Assembly (NCBI GenBank): GCA_900175165.2 | Contig: FWWN02000687.1 | Location: 176,515-240,514 of the forward strand | Source of the DNA: Rhizomucor pusillus | Lineage: Eukaryota > Mucoromycota > Mucoromycetes > Mucorales > Lichtheimiaceae | Direction: 5' to 3' | DNA length: 64,000 nucleotides | Shown: piece after piece, positions 27,829 through 38,863 of the stretch | Layout: every line of letters begins with the position of its first letter | How positions within the stretch are numbered: the stretch's first letter is position 1 | Program-made: the position numbers and the translations under genes | The notes under the pieces: model-generated | What the model saw: only the letters and a program-made list of their open reading frames with translations | What the model was told of the DNA's origin: nothing | Databases searched by the model: none

Positions 27829-29008
27829 ATGACAGCGGTCAAGCGACATTTCCGCATCAGCGCGCCGTGTTCCACAGCCAACATTGGCCCTGGGTTCGAT
27901 GTACTCGGCATATCACTATCACTATATTTGACGCTAGACGTACAACTTTTGTCTGACAGCAGCGCTGCACCTTTTGAAATGACCTATTCGGGCGAAGGGG
28001 CCAAGGATGTTCCACTTTTTCCAGAGCAAAACTTGATCACCAAGGCCGCTCTCTACGTCCTTTCGGCGAATGGGATCACTCAACTTCCGCAGCCTTTAAA
28101 AATCCACGTCGACAATCCCATTCCGTTAGGTCGTGGTCTTGGTTCCTCTGGTGCCGCCGTCGTTGCTGGTGTTCTCCTTGGTGATGCGCTCGGCAAACTC
28201 AACCTATCCAAAGATCGATTACTTGACTACTGTTTAATGATCGAGCGTCATCCCGACAACGTAGCGGCTGCTTTGATGGGCGGTTTCGTGGCATCATATC
28301 TGCGAGAGCTTGATCCGAATGATACCAAGGACGTCCCAGCATCCGAGTCTTTCCTAGATGAAGTAGCGCCAAAGACAGTTGTGCCTCAACCTCCCAATGG
28401 CATCGGTCACTATGTCCGACTCAACTGGGCACCCGAGATAAAGGCAATTGCTATTGTGCCCAATTTCCAAGTAGCCACGGCCAAAGCACGATCGGTCCTG
28501 CCTACGCACTATGAACGTCAGGACGTAGTAAGTAGACCTGGATTAAGGTGTTACGGTCGAATCGCCCCGAGTATCTTATTGTGTGAGTAGATTTACAATT
28601 TTCAACGCTTGGCAGTCTTGACGACTGCTTTGGGACGTTCGCCTCCTGACGCAGATCTGATATACAATGCTGTGCAGGATCGGATACATCAGCCATATCG
28701 CAAGACCTTGGTAAGTTGTGGTGGCTAATAGGATGAATATGGCGGTGCAACGCGGATTGATTAACTGAGCCACGCCCTAGATTCCTGGCTTATCAGAAAT
28801 TTTATCGAGTATCACGCCCGCCAAGCACGATGGCTTGCTGGGTATCTTCTTATCCGGAGCTGGTCCGACGATTTTGGCTTTGGCTACCAAAAATTATGAT
28901 ACAATTGCACAGGATGCAATTGCAATGTTTAAGGAGAAGGGAGGCATAGAGGCATCTTACAAAGTACTAGAAGTTGTAGAAGACGGCGCAACATGCGTTG
29001 ATCTGTAA
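27829..29008 (+). CDS. THR1: Homoserine kinase
   Basis: The enzyme phosphorylates L-homoserine with ATP in threonine biosynthesis and belongs to the GHMP kinase superfamily. The three exons are 27829-28527, 28591-28710 and 28781-29008, giving 348 aa, close to the yeast length. The N-terminus has PCSTANIGPGFDVLG, the ATP-binding GHMP motif is PLGRGLGSSGAAV, MIERHPDNVAAALMGG follows, and the C-terminal motif LSGAGPTILAL closes the family pattern. The chosen ATG (MTAVKRHFRI) places the first strand of the GHMP fold directly at the N-terminus. The longer in-frame upstream extension would add about 46 residues with no family similarity, so it is rejected. Confidence 0.95.
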
Positions 29009-29133
29009 GAAGTGCTAAAAATAAAACAGCCTGATTTCTTCGTGTCACCAACCACCGAGTGCGGTCTTGAAATAATTTGAGTGTTCCTTTTTTCATATTC
29101 TTTTTTTCTCCACTTTCTTTCTCTTTCTCTGCA

Positions 29134-30444
29134 ATGAAGCTGTGTATAATTTTACTTGTGGCCTGTTGCTTATTTGCACCGGCCTTGGCCTTGCGGTTTG
29201 GCGAGCAATGCGATGCCACCCCCATCTACTCGTAAGCGTGCAACAGCTACTTTTCGCCGGGAAGGATACTCATGGCACCTTTGAAAACAAATTATAAAGG
29301 GCAACGTGGCAATACGACGACTCTTGCGAGAATATCTATCTGTTCTGCGATCCAGCTACCAACACATGCAACTGGAAGAACTGCACAAACTCGGACTACC
29401 TCCAAGGGTAATTTGCAGCAACTGTGAGATGCAATGCAAGATTATTGATATTGATTGCTATCTTTAGCTGGGATACAAACGTGCATCCCTTCCCACCACG
29501 TTGCCCTTCAGGCAGTTACTGCCCTGACGCCAACTCAAACTGCCAACCCCTGGTGAACACGGGAGGACGATGTGAACTGGTATGTTGCAATGCAGCAAAA
29601 TAATTTAGCAAAAGGGAAAATGCTTATGTATAATTTGTATGCCGTAGCAACGAGATGATGAATGTGCTGGCCAAAATGCGATTTGCTTGAACGCTACCTG
29701 CTACATCAAAGCTGCGCCTTTGGGAGGAGTCTGTGGCACGGATACGTAAGTCAGAACTTGCAAAGCCTCATCCGTTAGTCTTAAAGCTCATGTGACCTGG
29801 CAACAAGGACCATGTACACTTCCTACGATGCTGGAGGCTACGAGGTGCAGCAAATCATCATCCGAGATAACTGCACAACCGGCACCTACTGTGTTAACGG
29901 CGCATGTATCAACTCGAAAGAATTGGGCGCCTCGTGCGAACAAGACCGCGAATGTCTTTCACAGTACTGTAGCAACACCGGCGTTTGCATCAACGGTCCA
30001 GATGTTTTCCATACCATTCCGGCTTGGTTGTGGGCTGTTCTCGGTGTGGCGGTCTTCATCTTTGTAATAATCGTTCTTGTTGCTTTGTGGTTCTTGCACC
30101 GTTACCAGAGTCGCAAAGAACACGAAAAGATGATGAAATTCTTTGGCGACAACGAGGAGTTTGCGAAATACGCCATGTTGGAAGGCGACGACATGCCGCT
30201 CGTTACCCAGCACAATGCAGATGGTCGTTCCAGTGTAGTGTATCTTACTACACCTGACTATGAGCAATCCAGCAACCTTACACTGCATGCTGGACGCAAG
30301 AGCTACCGAAATAGCAAGTTCCGCGAATCGGCGTTTTCCTTCTCGTCCCCAGAGCCCAGACAGTCTGGTGCCTTTACACCCACTCGTCAGTCAGGAGCTT
30401 ACAGCCCAGCAGGCCAGAGAGCACAAACACCAGAACCTTTCTAA
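29134..30444 (+). CDS. Cys-rich type I membrane protein, family unrecognised
   Basis: The five exons are 29134-29231, 29300-29407, 29468-29579, 29648-29745 and 29808-30444, giving 350 aa. Residues 1-20 (MKLCIILLVACCLFAPALAL) form a clear signal peptide. The ectodomain to about residue 208 has more than 20 Cys in short spaced pairs (CPSGSYCPDANSNCQP, CTTGTYCVNGACIN, CEQDRECLSQYCSNTGVC) and several N-glycosylation sites. A single transmembrane helix spans about 212-234 (WLWAVLGVAVFIFVIIVLVA). The roughly 115-residue tail begins HRYQSRKEHEK and is Ser/Pro-rich with repeated RQSGA units. The topology suggests a plasma-membrane or vacuolar sensor, adhesion or cargo protein, but no function is shown. 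Confidence 0.85.
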
Positions 30445-31472
30445 GAGATACCGACGATCACGTAATTCCATTGCTCTATTTCCCACGCATATTCTCTTTA
30501 ACCCATTATTTTTGTAAGATAAAATGCATAATGCACATATTGGATTTTTTGCTCCAGAGCTAGGTTTTCTCTACTACTGCATTTCTGTTTTCCATTCACG
30601 GCAAAATGATGATACCGAAGCAACGGGAAGGCAGTTTAACTTCATTCCCCTCAAAAAGCATTGTGGAGATATGTCTTATCAAAAAAATTTCGTCCAAAGA
30701 AGCGTCTTGCACATGTAAAGTCAAACAGGGTGCCCTGATCCATCTAGCCTTCACAGATAGCGATAGGCTACTGAGAAACGAATATAGCTCCAAAGTGATA
30801 AACATTTGTAAGGGATCTAGCTTCGATTTGATCCCCAAAACTTTTAGTGGAAGATATACTTTTGGAAAGCTGCGTTGATGTAGATTGAGAACAATTCCGT
30901 GAACGACGATGGAGGCAATTGAGGACTCGCTCCAAGACTTTTATTGTCTTTCTTACGCCATTGGTGCATCTGCTACCCACCCGCTTTTACAGGGCATCTT
31001 TCGTGGCCAATGGGATCGCAGATAAACGCGGGTTTTCTGAGCACAAAAGGACAACGCCGCACTGTATCCAAATGGATGAAATATTGCTATTCACTCGCAG
31101 TATATAACAATATGTACTGGGACAGACGTGGTATCTGAAGATGCGTTCGAAGAGAATAACAGGAAATGTACTTAACCATCCTTGCCAGGCACAGTCAGCA
31201 CAACGAATATAAAATCAAATCCAAATTTGCAATCAGATTAATCTTCCCAAAGCATAGCTAAACAGTGGCAGCTATTGGGAAAAGGTATGTGTTTGCTGCA
31301 TGGCATTTGCATCCATCCTCAGTGAGGATAGCCAGCGAATTGGTCTGTGCAAAATTATTATGGCCGGTGCTGTTCATCAACACCCGTGCAAGACATCCCA
31401 GGTGCAAAGATACCACTTGCGGCGGATGAATTTTTTGTCCAATACTTGGTTTTTCCACTGTTTGCTGCAGCC
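30445..31472. other. Intergenic stretch with unsupported ORFs
   Basis: About 1 kb carries no gene I can support. A plus-strand frame near 30606-30878 (90 codons) and overlapping minus frames show no conserved motif, and no splice partners were found. The 31290-31472 part is likely promoter and 5' UTR of the SPF30 gene. Confidence 0.4.
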
Positions 31473-32165
31473 ATGGCAGACGACGACACCGAATCTTACA
31501 AGTATCAGCTAGAGCAAGTGGAGCTTGCACTCGCAAATGATCCAAATAATGAGGAACTAAAGAAACTCCAACAAGATCTCAAGGAATTGATCGCCTTGAC
31601 ATCGCAGTTAGAGGAGCAGCAGCAGAGCAGCCATAAAAAGAAGACACCAACCCCCACCGCCACGCCGACACCGCCGACGCAGTCAAGTGATACCACACCC
31701 ACAGGAACAGGAACGACAGCAGCAGCAGCAGCGCTGAAGACAAACCAATTCTCAGTAGGTCAAGATGTAATGGCTCGCTGGTCTGGCGATGGCCAGTTCT
31801 ATCGAGCAACAATCACTGCGATCGGTGGAGCCGATCAAGTGTTTTCAGTAAAGTTCCGCGGGTATCAAGAAACCGAGGTCGTCAAAGCTGAAGACGTGAG
31901 ACCGCTTGAGACAAAGAAACGCCAAGGCATCTTTGAAGATGTCGCAGTGCCCAAGAAACAGAAAAAGAAAAAGGAACCGGGACAAAAGAAGGTGTCCGAA
32001 GTCGAGGTCAAAAAGAACGCCTGGTTAAATTTTGCGTCAAGTGCAGAGAGTAAAAAGAAGAGCAAGAGGATGGCAGCAACACCTATTAATAAGAAGAGTA
32101 TATTCAAAACTCCAGATAACCCTGAAGGCAAAGGTACTAAACAAACAAAGAAAAGGAGAAATTAA
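31473..32165 (+). CDS. SMNDC1: Survival-of-motor-neuron-related splicing factor SPF30 (SMNDC1)
   Basis: SPF30 is a Tudor-domain protein needed for spliceosome (tri-snRNP) assembly. This intronless frame of 230 aa starts MADDDTESYKYQLEQVE; human SMNDC1 is 238 aa. The N-terminal helix has the family pattern of acidic residues followed by LKKLQQDLKELI. After a Thr/Pro linker comes a Tudor domain at about residues 90-145 (VGQDVMARWSGDGQFYRATI ... VKFRGYQETE). The tail is very Lys-rich and contains the family segment KKNAWLNFASS. An in-frame upstream extension to 31347 precedes the conserved start and is not used. Confidence 0.92.
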   Translation: MADDDTESYKYQLEQVELALANDPNNEELKKLQQDLKELIALTSQLEEQQQSSHKKKTPTPTATPTPPTQSSDTTPTGTGTTAAAAALKTNQFSVGQDVMARWSGDGQFYRATITAIGGADQVFSVKFRGYQETEVVKAEDVRPLETKKRQGIFEDVAVPKKQKKKKEPGQKKVSEVEVKKNAWLNFASSAESKKKSKRMAATPINKKSIFKTPDNPEGKGTKQTKKRRN

Positions 32166-32340
32166 CTATATAGGTTTTACTAACGAGTGCGCGCGCGCAA
32201 CTTTTATTTAGTGGGTGTGGTCGGAAGTGGACGAGGGATGACCGCATACCAGCAGCGAGGCAAGCATCTTTACACCGGAGGTAGTGAAGACCAGGGAGAT
32301 GATGATTAGAACAGTGATGTACATGAAAAGGATAATACAA

Positions 32341-32382
32341 CACACACACACACGCATATATATATATATATATGTATATAAT
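32341..32382. repeat. Compound (CA)n(TA)n microsatellite
   Basis: A run of CA dinucleotides is followed by CG and then a TA run in the gap between the SPF30 and Sds3-like genes. It is likely variable in length. The remaining parts of the 32166-32698 gap show nothing but a pyrimidine-rich leader (about 32660-32695) before the next ATG. Confidence 0.9.
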
Positions 32383-32698
32383 TTTTGCTTTGCGAGGCAC
32401 GGATAGTTGTTTTTATCAAGGAGAAATATTACTGAAACGAACTAAAGAATAAGACAATTGAGGAGAACTAATGAAAGTGCAAGTATGGATCAGAATGATT
32501 AGCAGTGCGTGCAATGGGTTGAATACAACGGCAGTATGCCGCAGGCAAAGCCGGAAAGATGGTTACACAACTAGGCAAGCCAAAAGTGGTTGTGACACCC
32601 CCCATCTGCATGTCACCCCCCAGTCACCACAGAGCGACACCTTGCTGGTGAAATTCTCCACCTTTTTTCCCTTTTCTCTCTCTTTTCTTCCACGCAAC

Positions 32699-34264
32699 AT
32701 GTTGCCAAAATTCAACTACATTGTTGCTCAGGCCGGTGCGGATGCGCTGCTGCCAGCTCCACTTTCACACCACTCGAACGGTTCCGCGATTCCTAATTAC
32801 CAGCAGGCTTCGCCGTTGCCATATCCCCGTGAACCTTCGTCACCAACCACGCGAGACCGGCCGTACTACAGGTCGTCTTCACCATCGCCGCGTCAGCTTC
32901 CTGCGCTCCCGCAGCCGATGCCTTACATGTATTCGTCTGATTACAATCAGCGTCCGAGCTACTATGCCCCTCCTCCCCCGTTGAACATGGACCGTACGTC
33001 ATCATCGTTTCGGCCTCTGACACCCAATAAGCAAACATGGAGGGACGATCATTCTTCTTATTACCAGCCGCCCCCTCCAGCAGCTTCAACAGCATCAGCA
33101 TCAGCACTGCAGCATCAGCAGTCTGTCGTTCTCCCCACGCCCACCCCTCCACCTCCGCAGCCGCCGTCTCAAATGGCTCAACCACCTCCTCCTCCTCCAC
33201 CGCCTGCGCAACCATCCGCACCGCAATCGTCTGCCGTGCCCGCACCAGGCTCATCCTCAGTGTGGCATGCACCGGCTCCGTCCGCCTCTTTTCGGCGGGC
33301 ATCCTTTGACTACGATCCGTACCATTCACAGTACGATGCCCAATGGGATCAAGGTAAATAGTGTGTGGTGTGTCAAGTGATCTCCCTGGCTCTAGAAGCT
33401 AAACTGGTACGATAGATTCGACGGATGAGCTTGACCAGGGTAGAACAATGCGCAAGCTACGGGAATGCAACGATCTTCTGACCACAATGAACAACGAATT
33501 CTGGGAACACAGTGCAACGCAAGTATTGCCAATGTTTGTAACGATGCTAAAGAGTACAGAAAGCTGACGTGAGTACAGAATTTATCGCAATAAGCTGCAG
33601 GCCTTGCAAGAAGAACTGCGGAGTATACAAGAAGGTGGGTGTGTAAACAAAGGTGCAGCTAGATTTGTGCTGTTGACTTGTCATAAAAAAAGGGACCCAC
33701 GAGGCCTTTGTGGAATCTTTGGCGGACTTTGAACAAGAACGCAAGGACACAGTGGAACGCGCACAACTGATGTTGACCCGACAATTAGCGGGTCTTAAAA
33801 GACGTTTTGACAGCGATATAAGCACCGTCGATCAAGATTATGAAAACGAACGACTGAGCCTTCATGATACCATCATATCAGCAATAGAAGATCGCCGGAA
33901 ACTTATTAGAGAAGATCGGGACAATGGATTTGATGTCAAGGAGCTGTTCCAGGATGCGTATTCACGTGTAAACAGCCAGCGCAGGAATTTACGGAAACGA
34001 CCGCATTTAGATAGAGGTCAGAATGGTGCTTCACCCTCACGTCATGAAACGTCCAGACGGCGGCAAAGTAAGTGAATCCATGGCAAAGAACACATCCACA
34101 TTGCTGCTGACATGAGAAAAAAATTTTTTATTTTTTCTTCAGCCCGTCCAGGCAATACATCCAACGGTGTTGGCAGCGGGGGATCGTCGAGGGAAGAAGA
34201 CGATCTGGAACAAGAGCTGATACTTATGAAGAAGCTTATTGCAGCAAGCAAGAATACTCCTTAA
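32699..34264 (+). CDS. Sds3/BRMS1-like subunit of a Sin3 histone deacetylase complex
   Basis: The five exons are 32699-33353, 33416-33533, 33579-33634, 33693-34067 and 34143-34264, about 442 aa. The first about 220 residues are disordered and Pro/Ser/Gln-rich. The Sds3-like core starts with YRNKLQALQEELRSIQEGTH and runs through a long coiled coil (FVESLADFEQERKDTVERA ... LAGLKRRFDSDI), the arrangement seen in Sds3, Dep1 and BRMS1. These proteins bridge Sin3 and Rpd3 and promote deacetylation. The tail is acidic and ends LILMKKLIAASKNTP. The junction of exons 2 and 3 is uncertain: a 10-nt motif (GAGTACAGAA) is present twice just before exon 3, and the donor used here, GTTTGT, is weak. Confidence 0.8.
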
Positions 34265-34396
34265 TATGTTTTTATCTTCCTTACATTTTGTATGTAAAAA
34301 GTACATTTGTTTGGTCTGCAAATTCACAAAGACATGATATATTTCAGCGAGTTAATACGCAACGAAGGGGGTAAAGGAAGAAGAAGGGCATACTGA

Positions 34397-35072
34397 TTAC
34401 AAATAAAGAGGACCACGAGGGAATTGGGGGAAATAGGATGAAAACATAGAGGAGGAGACGCTGCTTGGAGAAGTGGCGGGCGGACTGGGCAGTTCGAGAT
34501 CTTTAAGCAGACCAAGTGGCAACAGCGACTCTGGGTTGCTCGGCAAATCGTCTTCCCCCAGGTGGCGGAAAGTGCAGCGCTTACCGTAAGGGCAACTTCC
34601 CGTCTTTTGATATGTGCGGCATACTTGAGTCTTATACTTTGGGTGTCGTTCGATTTGGCGGAGATCCTCCGGGCCATGTGCATACTGGCATTTGTCGCCG
34701 TATCGGCAATGGTCTTGTTCCTGCCAATTTCGACACAGTTCCGTCTTGTAAAGCTGTTGTTTTTTATCCATCACATGTGATCTGGGCTCGGAATGGCGCC
34801 GACCTGGGTCACCATTCTTACTGCCTGTTGCTGATGTTGATGCTCCTGCTGCTGCTGATGCACCACCATCCTTTCCGGCACCTACTGCGGAAAAAGAAAA
34901 ATATAGTTAGCTTCCTTGCCTCTGCAAGAAAATGATATATTTACTTACCATGCTTCTTGTCTCGTCGGTTACGTCGCTGCTTTTTCTTTGGTTCAGATTG
35001 ACCACATGGATGGCAAGTTGACGAAGAGGAGCAAGATAACGGCGGGGATGGCTGCTGATGACTGTGTGCCAT
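34397..35072 (-). CDS. Tristetraprolin-type tandem CCCH zinc-finger RNA-binding protein
   Basis: The two exons 35072-34949 and 34884-34397 encode 203 aa. Two C-x8-C-x5-C-x3-H fingers are preceded by the TTP lead-ins YKTELCRNW and YKTQVCRTY and separated by about 18 residues, as in TTP/ZFP36 and yeast Cth1/Cth2. Such proteins bind AU-rich elements in 3' UTRs and speed mRNA decay; in yeast they act in iron starvation. The N-terminus is Ser/Pro-rich with a basic patch ([12 protein letters not shown]), a likely nuclear signal. The C-terminus is Pro/Ser-rich. The specific targets cannot be inferred. Confidence 0.93.
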
Positions 35073-35870
35073 CTCAGAGAATGCAAACTCGTGTCGAGAC
35101 AGCATGAGGTGTGGAGAAAAGTATCCAGAAAAATGAAAGAAGAAAAAGAGAAGAAAGAAAAATGACCAACCTGTCGTTCATGCAATCACTTTTACTTCTT
35201 TTTGGCTTTCCGCGGGGGGTGGGATGAAGCAATCCATCCAGCATGGTCTGTGCACCTTGGTCATGAGAACACATAGCACTGTCAGCAATACGCTCCACCT
35301 TCCTTCTTTTTACAAACCGGTTTTCTTGATCATGAATGCTTTGTTTGTGTATTTTAATCCGCCGTGTTTGCCCAACTGGGGCTATGTTTGCGAGGGAAAA
35401 CAATCCATCTATCAGACGATCCCAAGATCTTGTGCGTGACGCATTATGCTGGCATCGTGCATACTAATGAGCACGTATGTGTGTAAAATTCATCGATGAT
35501 GTAGTTAATAGATGCTGGTAACACGTAACTCACTATTTTGTTTATGTTCCAATCGAGATAGTGCTGATCGTAAAGGAGTGGGATTCAACGTGATCTTTTC
35601 AGGTCACCGTATTCTCTCGCATACAAGACATCATCTAATACCATATTTACTCCGAGTACCCAAAGCAGGCAGATCTTCCTCCGTAGCGAGTAGGACGCTG
35701 CCCCATGGATCTGCGCGCGTTTTACATTGGTTGGTGGAGTTGACAGGCACTACAGAAGAAACAAAAAATTTTTTGTCAAAAAGGAAAAAACATTTTTTCG
35801 ACAGATAATATTTGGACTCTCGTTTTGAGATTTCATTCCCTTCTTCTCTGGTCTCGCTGCGAATCTTTAG
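35073..35870. other. Intergenic gap before the GH16 gene
   Basis: About 0.8 kb between the divergent TTP-type and GH16 genes holds no supported gene. A long minus-strand frame at 35631-36209 overlaps the GH16 coding exon in antisense and has no recognisable motif. The region should contain both promoters. Confidence 0.45.
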
Positions 35871-36994
35871 ATGCAACTCAGTTTTGTATTGTTCTTGCTG
35901 CTGCCTCTGGTCTCCAGCATCACGCATGGCAGTGACCAAATTACCGACACATGCGACTGCGGTTACACAGCCGATGCTGGCAGCAGCCCATGGACAGACA
36001 TGTGGCACATTGACTTTCGGCAGGTATCCGATCCACGCCATGTTCCAGACATCTTTGTGGCAACATATCAGATCAAGGCGAAATACGAAAATACACTCGA
36101 TCGTACATTCTACAGTCAGAATGTGCGCATGGATCCAGATTTTGGAGCGCTGCAAATTGTAGTCTCTAACAATGATCAACGGCTGCAATGCGGCGGGTTT
36201 GGTACACAAAGGTAGTAAACATTATATACATCCAACAACGACCATCACATTTATGCATGCTACGTTGCAGACGTGACTTTCTGTATGGCTCGTTCCGAAG
36301 CTACATGCGTACTACTTCTGTGAATGGCACGGTGGCTGCCATGTACCTTTACAACACTGAGCAGGAAATTGACATCGAGATTCTAAGTGCCGTTGAACCT
36401 CCGCAGTCGTACTTTGCTATCCACCCGGGTTTGCTGGAAGACGGAAAGGCATCGCATCTAACTCACGACAACCATTGGCTTGGCTTCGACCCGTCTCTGG
36501 AGTTCCATGAGTATCGTTTCGATTGGATGCCTGGACTTGTTATATTCTACATCGATGGCCAAGAAGCTCAGCGGATGGCAACCAACATACCCAATATGCC
36601 CTCCAGATTCATGTTTAATCACTGGTCCGATGGAAATCCAAACTTTAGCCGTGGTCCACCCGAACAAGATGCTATCTTTGAGGTTATGAACATTACAGCC
36701 TTCTTCAATTACAGCATGCCTGATGGCACGTTGGGTACCCCAAAATGCCAGCGTAGCACAGAGCCATGCAACATCAACGGCATCGTCGACTATCTCTCTC
36801 AACAAACACTCGTTGCAAACGGGACCACAGCAGCAAATGCATCATCATCATCATCATCCTCGGACGATACACAGCCACCTCAAATCACTGCTTCTTTGAC
36901 CTCAGATACCTCCGAACACATTTCACCGTCCTCATCATTGTCAATAGCTTCAAGTTTGTTTCTAGCAGGGTGTCTCGTTTTATTATCTTCATAG
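35871..36994 (+). CDS. GPI-anchored glycoside hydrolase family 16 enzyme
   Basis: The two exons 35871-36211 and 36271-36994 encode 354 aa. The N-terminal signal peptide (MQLSFVLFLLLPLVSS) precedes a beta-jellyroll. The catalytic ExDxE motif is at about residues 146-150 (EIDIE), with Glu146 and Glu150 as predicted nucleophile and acid/base. FHEYRFDWMPGLVIFYIDG is the usual strand pair following it. The C-terminus is a Ser/Thr-rich spacer and a hydrophobic tail (SSLFLAGCLVLLSS), the expected GPI-attachment signal. GH16 members at fungal cell walls hydrolyse or transfer beta-glucan; the Q/D-EIDIE context resembles Crh-type chitin-glucan transglycosylases. Exact substrate is not determined. Confidence 0.88.
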
Positions 36995-37149
36995 AATTTT
37001 TTTCTTTTTTGGGGGGGGATTATTTTGTTTTTTATATGAGCTATTGGTGTATAAATGATACTGAAAAAAGTAATATACTATATACAAACAATGATATGGT
37101 TTCAAAATCAACGATGCAACCTTGCTAGAACATTTTTGTCGTTTTTAAA

Positions 37150-38238
37150 TCAGGTGATGTTGAGTTTGGCGACTTTCTCGGTAACTTCCTTGCTGCTGCT
37201 GCTGGTGCTCTTCTTCTTCTTTTCACAGTCGCTGCAAGATGATATTTCGGAATCACTGCTGCTGCTGCTGTCACTGCTGCTGCTGCTGGATGTAGAGTCG
37301 TGCCTTCTGCCTTTGCCTTTACCCTTGAGTCGTCGTCTTTCTTGGCGATACTGCCGGCGGAGCTCCCGTTTCATTTCTCGGTGATGCTGCTTTAGTTCTC
37401 GTCTTTCCTGGCGATGATGGCGTTCCTTGCGGCAGCGTGCGTGTTCTTGTTTCCATGGATGCAAAAAAGGTATAGGAAGGCCCGGAAGAGGTGGCGGAGG
37501 ACCGTGGTGACGATGATGATGATGCGGGCTACCGGGACCCAACATTGGACCTGTAGCTGGAGGAGGAGGAGGTGGTGGTGGTTGAAAGTACTGGTTGCGA
37601 GATGGAAATGGCGGGGGAGGAAAGGGAGGACCATGATGGCGGTGTCCACCTCTACCACCGCCTCGATGACCGAAACCGCCGCGACCGTGCCACATATGGT
37701 GACCTCCTCGGAAAGATGGTTCAGCATAGTAGATAGGGACTTCTTCGTATCCAGGTGGGGTTTCCAAAGCAGAAGATGATGATTCCAAGGATTTCTGCTC
37801 GCGAGACTGTAGCCAGCGCTCGAGGTGACGCAGAGACTCCGAATCGTGTTCGTATGTAGCCATTTGAGCCATTGTGCTATTCACCAGAGGGTCGCGTTCG
37901 ATAAGTTCGCTGTATCGTTCCTGTAGCTTTTCGAAAGATGGATCTTCGTCCAGGAATGCCCAAGCTATAGCTGCATCGTCGTTGCGGTTGTAGAGTCGAA
38001 TCACGGTAGCGTTTCTAGGTTGTTGACGTAGCAGTTCCTCTAGTTCAAGATCGCTCGACAGAGTTATCACATCCATGTCATTGTCGCGATAGTGAAGCAC
38101 AGTATCCGAACCAAACGAGGGAAAGTATGTCTTCAAGGTAGTGCACAGCACTCTCCAGGAAACTTGCTCTTTGGGTAAAGAAAACCTGCGTGTCTCGTTG
38201 TCGAAGGTGACTTTAAAGGTTATCATGTCGTTTGCCAT
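37150..38238 (-). CDS. PB1-domain protein with His/Pro-rich and basic-Ser tail
   Basis: This intronless frame has 362 aa from the ATG at 38238 (MANDMITFKV). Residues about 6-80 form a PB1 domain: a basic first strand region (TFKVTFDNETRRF), then HYRDNDMDVITLSSDLELEELL, the acidic OPCA-like loop that pairs with basic PB1 surfaces. Residues about 185-280 are Gly/His/Pro-rich. The tail has a basic RQYRQERRRLKGKGKG stretch, then long Ser runs with Asp. A TATA-like element is seen just upstream. A longer frame to 38397 would include the TATA box and is rejected. The protein resembles adaptor-type PB1 proteins (for example Nbr1-like N-termini) but the rest matches no family I know. Confidence 0.83.
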   Translation of the reverse strand: MANDMITFKVTFDNETRRFSLPKEQVSWRVLCTTLKTYFPSFGSDTVLHYRDNDMDVITLSSDLELEELLRQQPRNATVIRLYNRNDDAAIAWAFLDEDPSFEKLQERYSELIERDPLVNSTMAQMATYEHDSESLRHLERWLQSREQKSLESSSSALETPPGYEEVPIYYAEPSFRGGHHMWHGRGGFGHRGGGRGGHRHHGPPFPPPPFPSRNQYFQPPPPPPPPATGPMLGPGSPHHHHRHHGPPPPLPGLPIPFLHPWKQEHARCRKERHHRQERRELKQHHREMKRELRRQYRQERRRLKGKGKGRRHDSTSSSSSSDSSSSSDSEISSCSDCEKKKKSTSSSSKEVTEKVAKLNIT

Positions 38239-38277
38239 TGTTTGGATTTGCTGTGAATGGGAGTCAAAAGCTGCCTC

Positions 38278-38290
38278 TTTATATATAGAG
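38278..38290 (-). promoter_or_regulatory. TATA-like element of the PB1 gene
   Basis: On the minus strand CTATATATAAAG lies about 40-50 bp before the ATG at 38238. The position implies a very short 5' UTR. Confidence 0.5.
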
Positions 38291-38863
38291 GCGGCGGGGA
38301 GAAACCGGGACCCGTTGCCAAGCGATTTTGCATGCTGCGAAACAATGATGATAGGACGAACTGGTGGGGAGTTTCGGCCGCTATGCCAAGGCGCCAACTA
38401 TGCTCGGCGCAAAACTTCCAAATCAGGAAATATCTGCGTGATTGAGGTGCGGAGCATCCCAAGCAAAGAAGCTACTGCTGCGGATCAAAGCATCAAGAGG
38501 CGCTCCTGTACACAAAGAGATCGAAGTAGATATTCATCGTACTCATCGCCGTAAAAGTTACATTTGCCGAACGAGCTGCGCTGTCTCCCTACTCTTTTGA
38601 TCGTTTGGATTGTTTCCCGCTAATGCTTGATTCTCGTGTTACCATCACAGCATTGGCCAGGTGATCCATCTTTTCGAGCGCGATATGTGTATTGCTTATA
38701 TAATTAGCAAAGCAAAACAAAACAAAAAATCTAGGCAACAAGAAGCGAAAGGAGGAAAGAAGTACATTATGGACAGGTAGATGGGGAAAGGGTGAGATGC
38801 AAAGATGATGAGATTAGAACAACACAGCGGGAGGAAAGGTAGGATTGAATGTCCAAGAGATGT

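Noticed and set aside
32793..33329. 178-codon minus-strand ORF opposite the Sds3-like N-terminus
   Set aside because: Low-complexity antisense of the Pro/Ser-rich exon; no motif or splice structure.
35631..36209. 192-codon minus-strand ORF
   Set aside because: It is antisense to the GH16 exon, begins at random and shows no conserved motif or splice signals.
38238..38397. N-terminal extension of the PB1 protein (MAPWHSGRNSP...)
   Set aside because: It would span the TATA-like element and precedes the PB1 fold with no conserved residues.
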